Assembly: GCA_017828975.1 (NCBI GenBank) | Contig: JAGAJN010000032.1 | Span: forward strand, 37,533-101,532 | Length of the DNA stretch: 64,000 nucleotides | Direction of reading: 5' to 3' | Source: Oscillospiraceae bacterium | Lineage (GTDB): Bacteria; Bacillota; Clostridia; Oscillospirales; Ruminococcaceae | Part shown: positions 34,684-42,222 of the stretch, in pieces | Numbering within the stretch: position 1 is the stretch's first letter | Layout of the letters: every line of letters starts with the position of its first letter | Position numbers and translations under genes: made by a program | Notes under the pieces: generated by a model | What the model saw: only the letters and a program-made list of their open reading frames with translations | Told to the model about the DNA's origin: nothing | Databases searched by the model: none

Positions 34684-36471
34684 TTATCCTCTGCCTACAA
34701 GACCCATCTGATTGATGATAACATTCAGAGCCTCGTCAAGGGTGGTCATCATTCTTGCGGCTGCATTGTACCATTTCTGGAAATTCATCATATTGATACC
34801 CTCTTCATCGAGAGAAACGCCCATGACTCTATCTCTTGCAGCGCCCACCGATTCAAGGATAGTGGTGTTAGCCTTAGCGGAATCATATTCAAACTGTGTC
34901 TGTTCGCCTATATCCTCGCCGTATTTGCGGACATATCCGCTGAGAGTATATGTCTGACCCGAAGGAATACTGTCATACTTGAATTCGCCCTGGAATACCG
35001 CCAGCAGCCTGTGGAGATTTTCGTTATCCAGCTCCTCGCCTGTCTTGCCCTCGTCGTCCTTCTGCTCGGGGGTACGGGTTATCATCATGGTGTCCTTTCT
35101 CCAGTCGTCGGACACTCTGAATGAAAATGCGGGGTTTGCGGGGTCGGTTATCTCAAACATTCTTCTGCCGTTGCCGTTTCCGTTAGCATCGACCGCATAG
35201 CCGTTAGCCTCGTTGAACTTCTCGCAAACGACCTTTGCAAGGGAGTTTACGACCTCTTTATAGTAGGGTATGCCCGCATAGCCGTTCTTACATTCGCCCG
35301 TGTATTCGGAGCTTGCAACAAAGCCGCCGTTTCCGTTGTACATATCAAACAGACCCTTGAGAGAACCCGTGCTCAGACCATAGCCCGTAAGATTTCTCTC
35401 GTCCGAGCCGACCATCATTATCTCGTTGCTTCCTGTGGGGCCCAGCACGCTGTCAAGCTTTGCGGGATCGCATGAGATGTTCACCCATTCCTCTGCGGTG
35501 AACATTTCGGAAGCGTAAAGCTTGAGATTTGAGGGAGCCTTCTCCGCAGCGTTGGTGCTTGACGGGTCAAACATGGAGAGCTTTCCGAAAACGTAGTTTG
35601 CGGTAGCCTTCACGCCTGCGGGAACATTTCCGTTTGCATCAAGTGTTACCTTGTTGCCGTTCGTATCGTAATAAACCCTGTCAACAACGACCGTATCACC
35701 GAATTTTACGGTAATATCGCCCAGAGGATTTGTGGTGACCTCAACATTTCCGTACTCAGCCAGCTCGTCAAGCAGGAGATTTCTCTGGTCCTTCAGTTCC
35801 AGAGGACCGTAGGTGATGTTTGATTTATATGTACCGTCATCGTCGATATATGTTTCGTTGGAAGCAACGTAATCGTCAACTATCTGCTTGTTGAGGGAAG
35901 CTATCTGCTTGAAGATCTGATTTATCCTGTCAACGGCATTTTCGGTCTTTGTGAATGTCAGGCTTGAAACGTCGTCGATTCTCTTGCTGAAATTCTGGAA
36001 TATCTGAGTGATCTTATCGGCGGAATTGATAGCGATGGTAGCCATCTCACGGCGGTCGGCGTTAGCTGTGGAAAAGCTCTGCAAAGCCGCCTCCAGCTTG
36101 GAGAGAACGGCATTGAAGCCTGTTGTGTCCGCCTCAATATCGTCGATAACGTCCTCAACCTGATAGAGAATATCAGCCTTTGTGGTGGACTCGTTGGCTT
36201 CACCGCTGACAGTTCTGTATCTTTCATCGAGAAGGACATCTCTTACCTGAGTAACGCCCCTCATATCAACGCCCTGACCTGCCAAAGCGATCTTTGTGTT
36301 ATATCTCAGTCCGCCCTGAAAATTCTCCACGGAGAAAAGGTCAACTCTCTGACGGGTATAGCCCACCGTATCGACATTTCCGATATTGCTGCCTGTTACA
36401 TCGAGAGCCTTCTGTGCCGAAAAAAGGGCACGCTTCTGTGTTTCAAATCCTAAAAATGTAGGTCTAAGCAT
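34684..36471 (-). CDS. flgK: Flagellar hook-associated protein FlgK (HAP1)
   Basis: 595 residues. It starts with the rod/hook signature FETQKRALFSAQKALDVTGSNIGNVDTVGYTRQRVDL and ends with the typical SLDEEGINMMNFQKWYNAAARMMTTLDEALNVIIN. The region YRTVSGEANESTTKADILYQVEDV belongs to the FlgK inner core. It forms the first hook-filament junction ring. It precedes flgL in the order common to Bacillota. Confidence 0.95.
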   Translation of the reverse strand: MLRPTFLGFETQKRALFSAQKALDVTGSNIGNVDTVGYTRQRVDLFSVENFQGGLRYNTKIALAGQGVDMRGVTQVRDVLLDERYRTVSGEANESTTKADILYQVEDVIDDIEADTTGFNAVLSKLEAALQSFSTANADRREMATIAINSADKITQIFQNFSKRIDDVSSLTFTKTENAVDRINQIFKQIASLNKQIVDDYVASNETYIDDDGTYKSNITYGPLELKDQRNLLLDELAEYGNVEVTTNPLGDITVKFGDTVVVDRVYYDTNGNKVTLDANGNVPAGVKATANYVFGKLSMFDPSSTNAAEKAPSNLKLYASEMFTAEEWVNISCDPAKLDSVLGPTGSNEIMMVGSDERNLTGYGLSTGSLKGLFDMYNGNGGFVASSEYTGECKNGYAGIPYYKEVVNSLAKVVCEKFNEANGYAVDANGNGNGRRMFEITDPANPAFSFRVSDDWRKDTMMITRTPEQKDDEGKTGEELDNENLHRLLAVFQGEFKYDSIPSGQTYTLSGYVRKYGEDIGEQTQFEYDSAKANTTILESVGAARDRVMGVSLDEEGINMMNFQKWYNAAARMMTTLDEALNVIINQMGLVGRG

Positions 36472-36496
36472 TATTGATCGTTCCTTTCGTTCCGTA

Positions 36497-36949
36497 TCAG
36501 ACGGACTTCATCATTGAATGAACATTATCGTCCGAATGATTTTTTCCGCCGTTCACATTATATGTATCAGACTCGTCGGGAGTCTCAAATCTCTTCATTC
36601 TCTCGGTAACGATAAGCCGCACGTTATCGTTGACCTTTTTTATCTCCAGCACCAGACGTGAAAGCTCCTTGAATTCAGCCCTGAGAGCTTCCTTCTTATC
36701 GTCGGGGGCTTCGTCGATGATGTTGCTGAAGGTCTTGTTCTGACCGTTTGTGCCTGAAAGTATCCTAAGCCGCTTGGTTTCAAAGGCGTTTGTTTTCATA
36801 ATAAGAGCCTGCTCGGTCTTGATGGAATCTGTCAGCCCCTGAATATCGTCCTCCGCCACAAGCTTCATCTTTTTCAGCTCAAAGGCGAGGAAATCTCTGT
36901 AATGCTCGTTATATTGCTTGAAAAAAAGCAGCAGGCTGTTGTAATCCAT
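36497..36949 (-). CDS. flgN: FlgN-family flagellar export chaperone
   Basis: A 150-residue helical protein between flgM and flgK, the standard FlgN position. The pattern of a long first helix (LLLFFKQYNEHYRDFLAFELKKMKLVAEDDIQGLTD) and a Lys/Glu-rich body with a disordered tail (SDTYNVNGGKNHSDDN) fits FlgN, which keeps FlgK and FlgL soluble before export. Sequence identity in this family is low, so the assignment leans on place. The AAGGAG site precedes the ATG. Confidence 0.82.
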   Translation of the reverse strand: MDYNSLLLFFKQYNEHYRDFLAFELKKMKLVAEDDIQGLTDSIKTEQALIMKTNAFETKRLRILSGTNGQNKTFSNIIDEAPDDKKEALRAEFKELSRLVLEIKKVNDNVRLIVTERMKRFETPDESDTYNVNGGKNHSDDNVHSMMKSV

Positions 36950-37011
36950 AATGTTTGCTCCTTAAAATTATACAGACGGTAAATTCTCTTTTTCTTATAC
37001 TATCGGTAAAT

Positions 37012-37290
37012 TCAGCCGTCGATAATAGCGGCTGCGATCTTCTCGCTTGAAACGCTGTAAGTACCGGCGTTAACCTGAGCTCTGAGGGCGGCGATCCTTT
37101 CGGGAGAAGCAAAGCCGTCAACGCTCCGCTTAGCCGCTGCCTTAGCTGCCTCGGGTGATTTCACCATAGCGGAAAACTCCACAGTATCCGTATTTTTGGA
37201 CGCTGCCTGCTTAACTTCCTTTTTTGATCTTCCATCGAAAGAGCTTCTCTGATATGCTGCGAGAGCTGACGACAGTTTCTTTATCTCCAT
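37012..37290 (-). CDS. flgM: Anti-sigma-28 factor FlgM
   Basis: About 92 residues. The C-terminal segment PERIAALRAQVNAGTYSVSSEKIAAAIID is the sigma-28-binding helix pair of FlgM (the pattern RI..L...V..G.Y.V....IA..I). FlgM holds sigma-28 until the hook is finished and FlgM is exported. The ATG at 37288-37290 is used: GGAGGTGA lies 7 bases before it, and the GTG three codons upstream is inside that site. It is the first gene behind a sigma-28 promoter, making a negative loop on its own sigma factor. Confidence 0.92.
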   Translation of the reverse strand: MEIKKLSSALAAYQRSSFDGRSKKEVKQAASKNTDTVEFSAMVKSPEAAKAAAKRSVDGFASPERIAALRAQVNAGTYSVSSEKIAAAIIDG

Positions 37291-37355
37291 ATAAGTCACC
37301 TCCGTAAAATATGGTCAGAGGCAGCTTCATCAAGCCGCTGACACTCCTATATACT

Positions 37356-37382
37356 ATATCGGCAAATACTTCTGAAACTTTA
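37356..37382 (-). promoter_or_regulatory. Sigma-28 (SigD/FliA) promoter of the flgM operon
   Basis: On the minus strand TAAA (37382-37379), 15 bases, then GCCGATAT (37363-37356): an exact match to the sigma-28 consensus TAAA-N15-GCCGATAA except the last base. It lies about 65 bases before flgM and would drive all ten genes to 28606. Confidence 0.9.
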
Positions 37383-37453
37383 GAGAAAAAATTTATTTCA
37401 CGGACATTTTTTTATTTCGGTGTAATCCCGCAAAGCTTTTATACTCTACGTAT

Positions 37454-37485
37454 AAAAAATCCTTCCCCGCTAAAGCAAGGAAGGA
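37454..37485 (-). terminator. Terminator of the NUDIX-sfsA-PfkB-nucleotidyltransferase unit
   Basis: On the minus strand TCCTTCCTTGC (37485-37475) pairs with GCGGGGAAGGA (37470-37460), using two G-T pairs, then six T. Confidence 0.88.
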
Positions 37486-37494
37486 CAAAACCGG

Positions 37495-38226
37495 TCAGCC
37501 AAAATACTTACAGACCTCTTCATAAGCGGGAATAGTCCCAATATCAAAACATTCTCCCGAAAAACGGTAAGCGCAGACCTTCTTCACGCCGCACAGCCAC
37601 TCCAAAAATTTCCCCGGAGAATCGCCGCCCCTGTTCTCACTCAGGTATTGACGGAAAAGCGGCAGAGTTTCCCGCTTATACATATATATAGCATACGCCG
37701 CCAGATCGGTGCGGGGCTGCCGGGGCTTCTCGACGAAGCTGAGGATATTCCCGTCCCCGTCCGCCTCGATAACACCGTAGCGCTTTATTTCCTCGGTATC
37801 CTCCATAATTCCCGCACAAACGCAGTCCGACGCTTTTTCCCCGAAAAACCGATAAAGATCCGCCAGACTAAAGTTAAACAGGTTATCGCATGCCATTATC
37901 AGCAGGTCATCGTCAATATTTCCGTTGTCAATGGCATAGACAATATCCCCCACAGCCCCCAGCCTGTCGGTTTCGGAGGAGGTGCCGTCGTCCAGCACAG
38001 TGACCTTGACGGGAGAGGAGAAATTATCCGCCCACTCCTTTATCATAGAGTAAAAACGGTGGTTCGCAACAATAACTATCTCTTCAATGCGGGGAATTTC
38101 CGCAATTTTTCCCGCAATAATATCCAGCATAGTCCCCCCGCCTATGGGAAGGAGCGCCTTGGGACAGTTAAGTGTAAGAGGGTACATTCTCGTAGCATAT
38201 CCTGCCGCTAAGATCAAAGCCTTCAT
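37495..38226 (-). CDS. RmlA-type nucleotidyltransferase
   Basis: 243 residues. The N terminus MKALILAAGYATRMYPLT and NCPKALLPIGGGTMLD is the nucleotide- and sugar-phosphate-binding signature of the NTP transferase family, in which the GxxTRxxPLT loop and the following PKALLP Lys bind NTP and substrate. Such enzymes couple CTP, UTP, GTP or dTTP to a sugar phosphate or phosphocholine. FVEKPRQP near 158-165 is the usual EKP motif. Which sugar is used cannot be told. It ends a four-gene unit after the PfkB kinase, which could supply a sugar phosphate, though that is conjecture. Confidence 0.85.
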   Translation of the reverse strand: MKALILAAGYATRMYPLTLNCPKALLPIGGGTMLDIIAGKIAEIPRIEEIVIVANHRFYSMIKEWADNFSSPVKVTVLDDGTSSETDRLGAVGDIVYAIDNGNIDDDLLIMACDNLFNFSLADLYRFFGEKASDCVCAGIMEDTEEIKRYGVIEADGDGNILSFVEKPRQPRTDLAAYAIYMYKRETLPLFRQYLSENRGGDSPGKFLEWLCGVKKVCAYRFSGECFDIGTIPAYEEVCKYFG

Positions 38227-38251
38227 CGGACCACCCTTTCAAACTATTTTA

Positions 38252-39178
38252 TTAAAGCTTGTTAAAGATCGCCATTATCTGCTCGGACTTCGGCAGAAAT
38301 TCCGAGAATGCCCTTGCACTTCCCGAAGCAATGCCCAGCTTCAAGGCATAGTCATAGCCGTTTTTCTCGGGGTCGCCCGCCAGAAATCCCGCAAGCATAG
38401 CATCTCCCGCACCCACAGAATTTACCACCTGACCCACGGGAGCGTCCATAATATGTACATCTCCGCTGCCGTCAAGGAGCAGGGCACCGTCCCCCGCCAT
38501 GGAAACCAGCACATTTTCCGCACCCATTCCGCGTAAAATCTCCGCATATTCCGTAACCTTTGCAATAAGCTCATCCGTGTCGCTTATCTCCGCAAGACTC
38601 TCCCCGAACAGCTCGCCAAGCTCCATATGATTGGGCTTTACAAGGAACGGCTTGTGCGCCAGCGCCTTTAACAGCAGGTCCTTTTCAGCGTCAACGACAA
38701 ACTTAACGCCCCGACCCTTCAGATTTTCCATAATGCTTGAGTAAATATCGGCAGGCATTGTCTTGGGGATACTTCCCGCCAGCACCAGAATGTCACCGCT
38801 TTGCAGCTTGTCAAGCCGTTCGGACAGCTTTTTGCGGGCTTCCTCGTCAACGGGAGGACCTCCCGCATTCAGCTCGGTTTCGCCGCCGCTTTCCTTGAGC
38901 TTTACGTTGATACGGGAATTGCCCTCCTTCAGGCGGATAAATTCGCAGCGGCAGCCGCTTTCGGTCATCAGCCTTTCTATCTCATTTCCCGTAAATCCCG
39001 CCGTAAAGCCCAGCGCAACATTGTCAACGCCCAGCCCCGACAGCACGGAGGACACGTTCAGTCCCTTTCCGCCCGCCAGATACATTTCCTTGGAGGTGCG
39101 GTTGGTAAAGCCCTTTTTCATAGTCCCCAGCTTCATAACATAGTCAAGTGCGGGGTTAAATGTCACCGTATATATCAT
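38252..39178 (-). CDS. PfkB-family 1-phosphofructokinase / hexose-phosphate kinase
   Basis: A 308-residue ribokinase-fold kinase. GGKGLNVSSVLSGLG near 37-51 is the PfkB substrate signature, and VNSVGAGDAMLAGFLAG near 248-264 is the ATP/anion-hole motif with the catalytic Asp. The start IYTVTFNPALDYVMKL is typical of FruK, LacC and tagatose-6-phosphate kinase. FruK makes fructose-1,6-bisphosphate from fructose-1-phosphate, usually beside a fructose PTS; no PTS is here, so the sugar remains open. It lies 11 bases after sfsA. Confidence 0.85.
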   Translation of the reverse strand: MIYTVTFNPALDYVMKLGTMKKGFTNRTSKEMYLAGGKGLNVSSVLSGLGVDNVALGFTAGFTGNEIERLMTESGCRCEFIRLKEGNSRINVKLKESGGETELNAGGPPVDEEARKKLSERLDKLQSGDILVLAGSIPKTMPADIYSSIMENLKGRGVKFVVDAEKDLLLKALAHKPFLVKPNHMELGELFGESLAEISDTDELIAKVTEYAEILRGMGAENVLVSMAGDGALLLDGSGDVHIMDAPVGQVVNSVGAGDAMLAGFLAGDPEKNGYDYALKLGIASGSARAFSEFLPKSEQIMAIFNKL

Positions 39179-39189
39179 AAAAACATCTC

Positions 39190-39858
39190 CTATAATTTCA
39201 AATCGACTTCTTTTCCGACACAGATGGAATTTTCCGTTACAACGCTGTCAAAGACCATCACCCGAACTCCGCTTTTTACGGCATTTTCCAAAGTCTCGGC
39301 AAACTGCTTATCCGTTTCCCGATTAGGCTCAAAGTGCGTAATATCCGACATCTGCACAAGGAAAAACACATACGCCCCGAACCCCGCCTTTGCCGCCTCG
39401 GACAGTTCGTTCAGATGCTTTCTGCCCCTTTCGGTAGGCGCATCGGGGAAATATGCAATGCCGTCCCGTTCCAGCGTAACGCCCTTTACTTCCAGAAACG
39501 ACCGCCGTTCCCCGTCGTCAATGCAGAAGTCAAACCGTGACGAACCGTATGTGACCTCGCTTCTGATATTCCCCTCAAATATCCTCGGCAGAAACTCCCC
39601 GACTGCCTTGTTGGGCACCTGACTGTCCATATTGATAAGCCTGCCGTTTTTCACCACCGAGATAAGATCAAACTCGGTTTTCCGCTTGCCGCCCGAAAAC
39701 TGCTGAACGAAGATCTCGGCGTTCGGGACAAGCAGTTCACGGCATCTGCCCGTGTTTTTTACGTGGCATATTTTCCGCTCGCCGTCAACATCTATCTCCG
39801 CAATAAACCTGTTGGGACGGCTGACAAATCTCGCCCTGACAATATTTTCGTAGACCAT
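39190..39858 (-). CDS. sfsA: SfsA-family DNA/RNA nuclease
   Basis: 222 residues. FVSRPNRFIAEIDVDGERKICHVKNTGRCRELLVPNAEIFV at the start is the SfsA OB-fold DNA-binding domain. The later SRFDFCID and SFLEVKGVTLERDG carry the PD-(D/E)XK nuclease residues (Asp, then Glu-x-Lys), so the nuclease site looks intact. SfsA was first named for its effect on sugar fermentation; its cell role is unclear. The ATG overlaps the NUDIX stop (TGATG), a sign of translational coupling. Confidence 0.93.
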   Translation of the reverse strand: MVYENIVRARFVSRPNRFIAEIDVDGERKICHVKNTGRCRELLVPNAEIFVQQFSGGKRKTEFDLISVVKNGRLINMDSQVPNKAVGEFLPRIFEGNIRSEVTYGSSRFDFCIDDGERRSFLEVKGVTLERDGIAYFPDAPTERGRKHLNELSEAAKAGFGAYVFFLVQMSDITHFEPNRETDKQFAETLENAVKSGVRVMVFDSVVTENSICVGKEVDLKL

Positions 39859-40268
39859 CAGCTTGCGGTAATAGCCATTTTCGCCTTGTTGACGATAGTT
39901 TTGTCGTTCTCGTAGGTCAGCACGGAGGTAGCGTGGCAGATGTCAACCCATTTTATCTGTGCGATTTCCTCCTCCTGAGGAACATACTCGAAATTTTTTG
40001 CCTTTGCGATAAAGTAGACAACGACCTTCTGCGTGTCCTTTCTCGGGAAATAGGTGACGGTCTCCCTGAATGTGGGGTCGATGATAATGTCGATGCCCGT
40101 TTCCTCCTTCACCTCACGAAGGGCGGTCTCCACCTCGGTTTCCCCTTCCTCAACGTGTCCCTTGGGGAATGACCAGTGCCCGCTGTTGACGTGCTTTATC
40201 AGCAGTATTTCCAGATTTCCGTGGTGTCTGCGGTAGACGATCGCACCGCAGGATTTCTCTAAAATCAT
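39858..40268 (-). CDS. NUDIX hydrolase
   Basis: 136 residues with a full Nudix box GHVEEGETEVETALREVKEETGI (about 37-59), whose Arg-Glu and Glu-Glu residues bind the metal ion. MILEKSCGAIVYR at the start and the size resemble bis(5'-nucleosyl)-tetraphosphatases of the Ap4A type, which would clear stress dinucleotides. Other NUDIX substrates are possible. It is the first gene of the four-gene unit and has a 31-base near-perfect palindrome in its leader. Confidence 0.9.
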   Translation of the reverse strand: MILEKSCGAIVYRRHHGNLEILLIKHVNSGHWSFPKGHVEEGETEVETALREVKEETGIDIIIDPTFRETVTYFPRKDTQKVVVYFIAKAKNFEYVPQEEEIAQIKWVDICHATSVLTYENDKTIVNKAKMAITAS

Positions 40269-40289
40269 AATTCAGCCGATTCCTTTCTG

Positions 40290-40320
40290 CCTGTAAATGG
40301 GAACTGTTCTCATTTACAGG
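40290..40320 (-). promoter_or_regulatory. 31-base near-perfect palindrome in the NUDIX-sfsA leader
   Basis: CCTGTAAATG (40290-40299) mirrors CATTTACAGG (40311-40320), and GAAC and GTTC mirror each other around the centre at 40305. Only one pair is mismatched. As RNA it is a long hairpin just before the ribosome site; as DNA it could be a repressor operator. No T run follows on the minus strand, so it is not a terminator. Confidence 0.6.
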
Positions 40321-40343
40321 TCGTTATAAGTTTAGTTAGTTTA

Positions 40344-40372
40344 ATTATACCACAAAAAAACCGATTTGTCTT
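40344..40372 (-). promoter_or_regulatory. Promoter of the NUDIX-sfsA unit
   Basis: Minus-strand AAGACA (40372-40367) and an extended minus-ten TGGTATAAT with TATAAT at 40349-40344; spacing 17. Confidence 0.65.
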
Positions 40373-40410
40373 TAGTTTTTTGAAAAAAAATATAAAAAAG
40401 TTACAGTCAA

Positions 40411-40460
40411 TGTTGAGTGTTGAGTTTTAGTGTTGAGTGTTGAAAGTTGAGAGTTGAATT
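40411..40460. repeat. GTTGAGTGTTGAG repeat run
   Basis: AATGTTGAGTGTTGAGTTTT and AGTGTTGAGTGTTGAAAGTT followed by GAGAGTTGAATT. An opposite-sense unit, ATTCAACTCTCAACATT, lies at about 40650-40666 by the end of mscL. Confidence 0.6.
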
Positions 40461-40528
40461 TATAGGATAATCCGCAAACTATCGTATTGGACGTATCCCG
40501 TCCCGCATACCCAAACAAAAGTGCAAAA

Positions 40529-40564
40529 ACATCATTTACAAATTGTGCAAACACATACTTTACA
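40529..40564. mobile_element. Relic of an insertion-sequence end
   Basis: ACATCATTTACA (40529-40540) and ACATACTTTACA (40553-40564) are 24 bases apart with TGTGCAA between. The same layout occurs at 63881-63916 (ACATAGTTTACA twice, 24 apart, TGTGCAA at the same offset), just before the right-edge transposase gene. No transposase is near this copy, so it seems to be a solo end. Confidence 0.6.
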
Positions 40565-40574
40565 CATTCCAACG

Positions 40575-40611
40575 AAAAAAGGCGTCCCCCCGCCACAACG
40601 GGAGAACGCCT
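40575..40611 (-). terminator. Terminator of the hisS-aspS-mscL unit
   Basis: On the minus strand AGGCGTTCTCCCG pairs with CGGGGGGACGCCT, then TTTTT. Confidence 0.88.
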
Positions 40612-40666
40612 ACCAATAACATTATCGCAAAATGCTTCCGTATCGAAAAAATTCAACTCTCAACAT

Positions 40667-41113
40667 TTATTTCTTGAGCAGATCTCTAATCTCGGTGAGC
40701 AGAACCTCTTCATTAGAGGGCTTAGGCGGCTCGGGCTTCTTGGGAGGCTCCTCCTTTTTGCGGCGGAGCTTGTTGATACCCTTAACCAGCATAAACACAC
40801 AGAATGAAACAATAAGGAAATTGATGATGACCTGGATAAAGTTTCCGTAATTGATAGCCACCTCAGCGACCTCGGCAATACCCGCAGCTTCATCGGCGGC
40901 AACGCCCTGCTGGAGCACGATTTTCAGATCGGAGAAATTCATCTTGCCCACTGCAAGACCGATACCCGGCATAACAATATCATTTACCAGCGAATTTACG
41001 ATAGGCGTGAACGCACCGCCCATAATGATACCGACTGCCATGTCGATAACGTTACCTCTTGCAATAAACTCCTTAAATTCGGTGATTATACCCTTCTTCT
41101 TTTCATCAGCCAT
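40667..41113 (-). CDS. mscL: Large-conductance mechanosensitive channel MscL
   Basis: 148 residues. FKEFIARGNVIDMAVGIIMGGAFTPIVNSLV near the start is the amphipathic N-terminal helix and pore-lining TM1; TM2 is FIQVIINFLIVSFCVFMLVKGIN; a Lys/Glu/Pro helix bundle ends the chain. The pentamer opens as a nonselective pore when the membrane is stretched by hypo-osmotic shock. ATG 41111-41113 is used because AAAGGACA is spaced before it. It begins one base after the stop of the membrane-protein gene upstream. A slightly enlarged loop between TM1 and TM2 is visible. Confidence 0.95.
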   Translation of the reverse strand: MADEKKKGIITEFKEFIARGNVIDMAVGIIMGGAFTPIVNSLVNDIVMPGIGLAVGKMNFSDLKIVLQQGVAADEAAGIAEVAEVAINYGNFIQVIINFLIVSFCVFMLVKGINKLRRKKEEPPKKPEPPKPSNEEVLLTEIRDLLKK

Positions 41114-41114
41114 T

Positions 41115-42182
41115 TTAATCTGTCCTTTCATAAAAATTATTTATTTCCGAGAGAATTTCTTCCTCGGTAAATTCCTCTTTTTCGTACAAATACCCGAACA
41201 GCCTATCCCCGCAGAGGACTATCACGCCGTTATATGTAAGCTCGTAATATTCGCTGTCCTCGGTGCAGGATAAAATTCTGTCGATATTTGCATATTTTTC
41301 GGCGGATATTTCCGTGTGAATATCCACATTTCCAAACCGCCTTTTGCGCCATTCGCCTTTATGGGAAGAATTGCCCGCTTTGGCTTCTTCAAACAGCCTT
41401 TCTGCCAGACTTTCCGAACAAACGTCGTAGAGAAACGCATTGTCGTATCTGTAAATATCCCCCGCCATGGATCTTTCGACCGTCCCATACTCCGCATTTT
41501 CGGAAAATGGCAGACGTTCATCGGGAAGTGCGGGCTGTTCCCCTATGTCAAACACAGCCAAGCCCACAAAAAACGCAGCCAAAACCGATACGCAGACTAT
41601 CCACGGCAGAACGAAATTATTAAACCATTTCCCTCGCCTGTTATCCGAAGCGGCTTTTTTATAAGGATTATCGAAATACTGACAAATGTAGGATATTCCC
41701 ACAAAAAGAAAGCACACAGGCGGAAACAGTCTAATGACCGTTGCTTCCTGCACAAAAGCCGCCACTGAATCTGATAAATCTAAAATAAGTATTACAGCGT
41801 AACACAGGGCAAGAACTGTATCGGCAATCCCCAAAATAAGCGTTCCTCTTCGTTTTTTACGGATATTTTTCTCCGGGTCCCCGCTCTCCTTCGGGAACTC
41901 GGGGACAGCCCTTGTTCCGTCCCCGTCAAATCGGAAAATTTCCGCACCGCCGACACGTCCGCAGCTTATCCACGGCTCGGGGACGTTCAGACCGTCCTCA
42001 TAGGCTTCATATCGGGCGATTTCATAGACGATTTTTTCGCCGTCCTCCACGGGGACAAAGCTAAGTGTCCCGAAGGCTGCGCCGACCTTTTTCAGCTTGA
42101 AGCCTTGGGAAAGCTGTTCGTTCAGGGTTTCCCGCATAATGCTGTGGTTAAAGGGGTTGAAGTCTATCTTGATTTTCTTCAT
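41115..42182 (-). CDS. Membrane protein with DUF2812-like N-terminal region
   Basis: 355 residues. The first 65 residues (KIDFNPFNHSIMRETLNEQLSQGFKLKKVG, then SFVPVEDGEKIVYEIARYEA) resemble the short DUF2812 module, in which a Leu-rich helix with GFxLKKVG precedes a Tyr-Glu strand. Three hydrophobic helices follow (about 110-130, 140-160 and 185-210), then a soluble tail of some 140 residues. DUF2812 proteins are often PadR-linked membrane proteins of unknown role. The GAGGAG site lies 40 bases behind aspS. It and mscL are almost fused in translation. Confidence 0.65.
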   Translation of the reverse strand: MKKIKIDFNPFNHSIMRETLNEQLSQGFKLKKVGAAFGTLSFVPVEDGEKIVYEIARYEAYEDGLNVPEPWISCGRVGGAEIFRFDGDGTRAVPEFPKESGDPEKNIRKKRRGTLILGIADTVLALCYAVILILDLSDSVAAFVQEATVIRLFPPVCFLFVGISYICQYFDNPYKKAASDNRRGKWFNNFVLPWIVCVSVLAAFFVGLAVFDIGEQPALPDERLPFSENAEYGTVERSMAGDIYRYDNAFLYDVCSESLAERLFEEAKAGNSSHKGEWRKRRFGNVDIHTEISAEKYANIDRILSCTEDSEYYELTYNGVIVLCGDRLFGYLYEKEEFTEEEILSEINNFYERTD

Positions 42183-42222
42183 TATGTCACTCCTCTGCGG
42201 TTTGCGGCGTTTTTGGGGGATT

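Larger units (their letters stand above)
40269..40666. other. Intergenic region with promoter, palindrome, repeats, an IS-end relic and a terminator
   Basis: No gene is seen. In order it holds a palindrome (40290-40320), a leftward promoter (40344-40372), GTTGAGTGTTGAG repeats (40411-40460), a GTATCCCGTCCCGCA repeat (40493-40507), a relic insertion-sequence end (40529-40564) and the mscL terminator (40575-40611). Confidence 0.7.

Noticed and set aside
36950-37011. Second sigma-28 promoter between flgM and flgN
   Set aside because: ACCGATAG is present on the minus strand, but no TAAA lies 15 bases before it; too weak to call.
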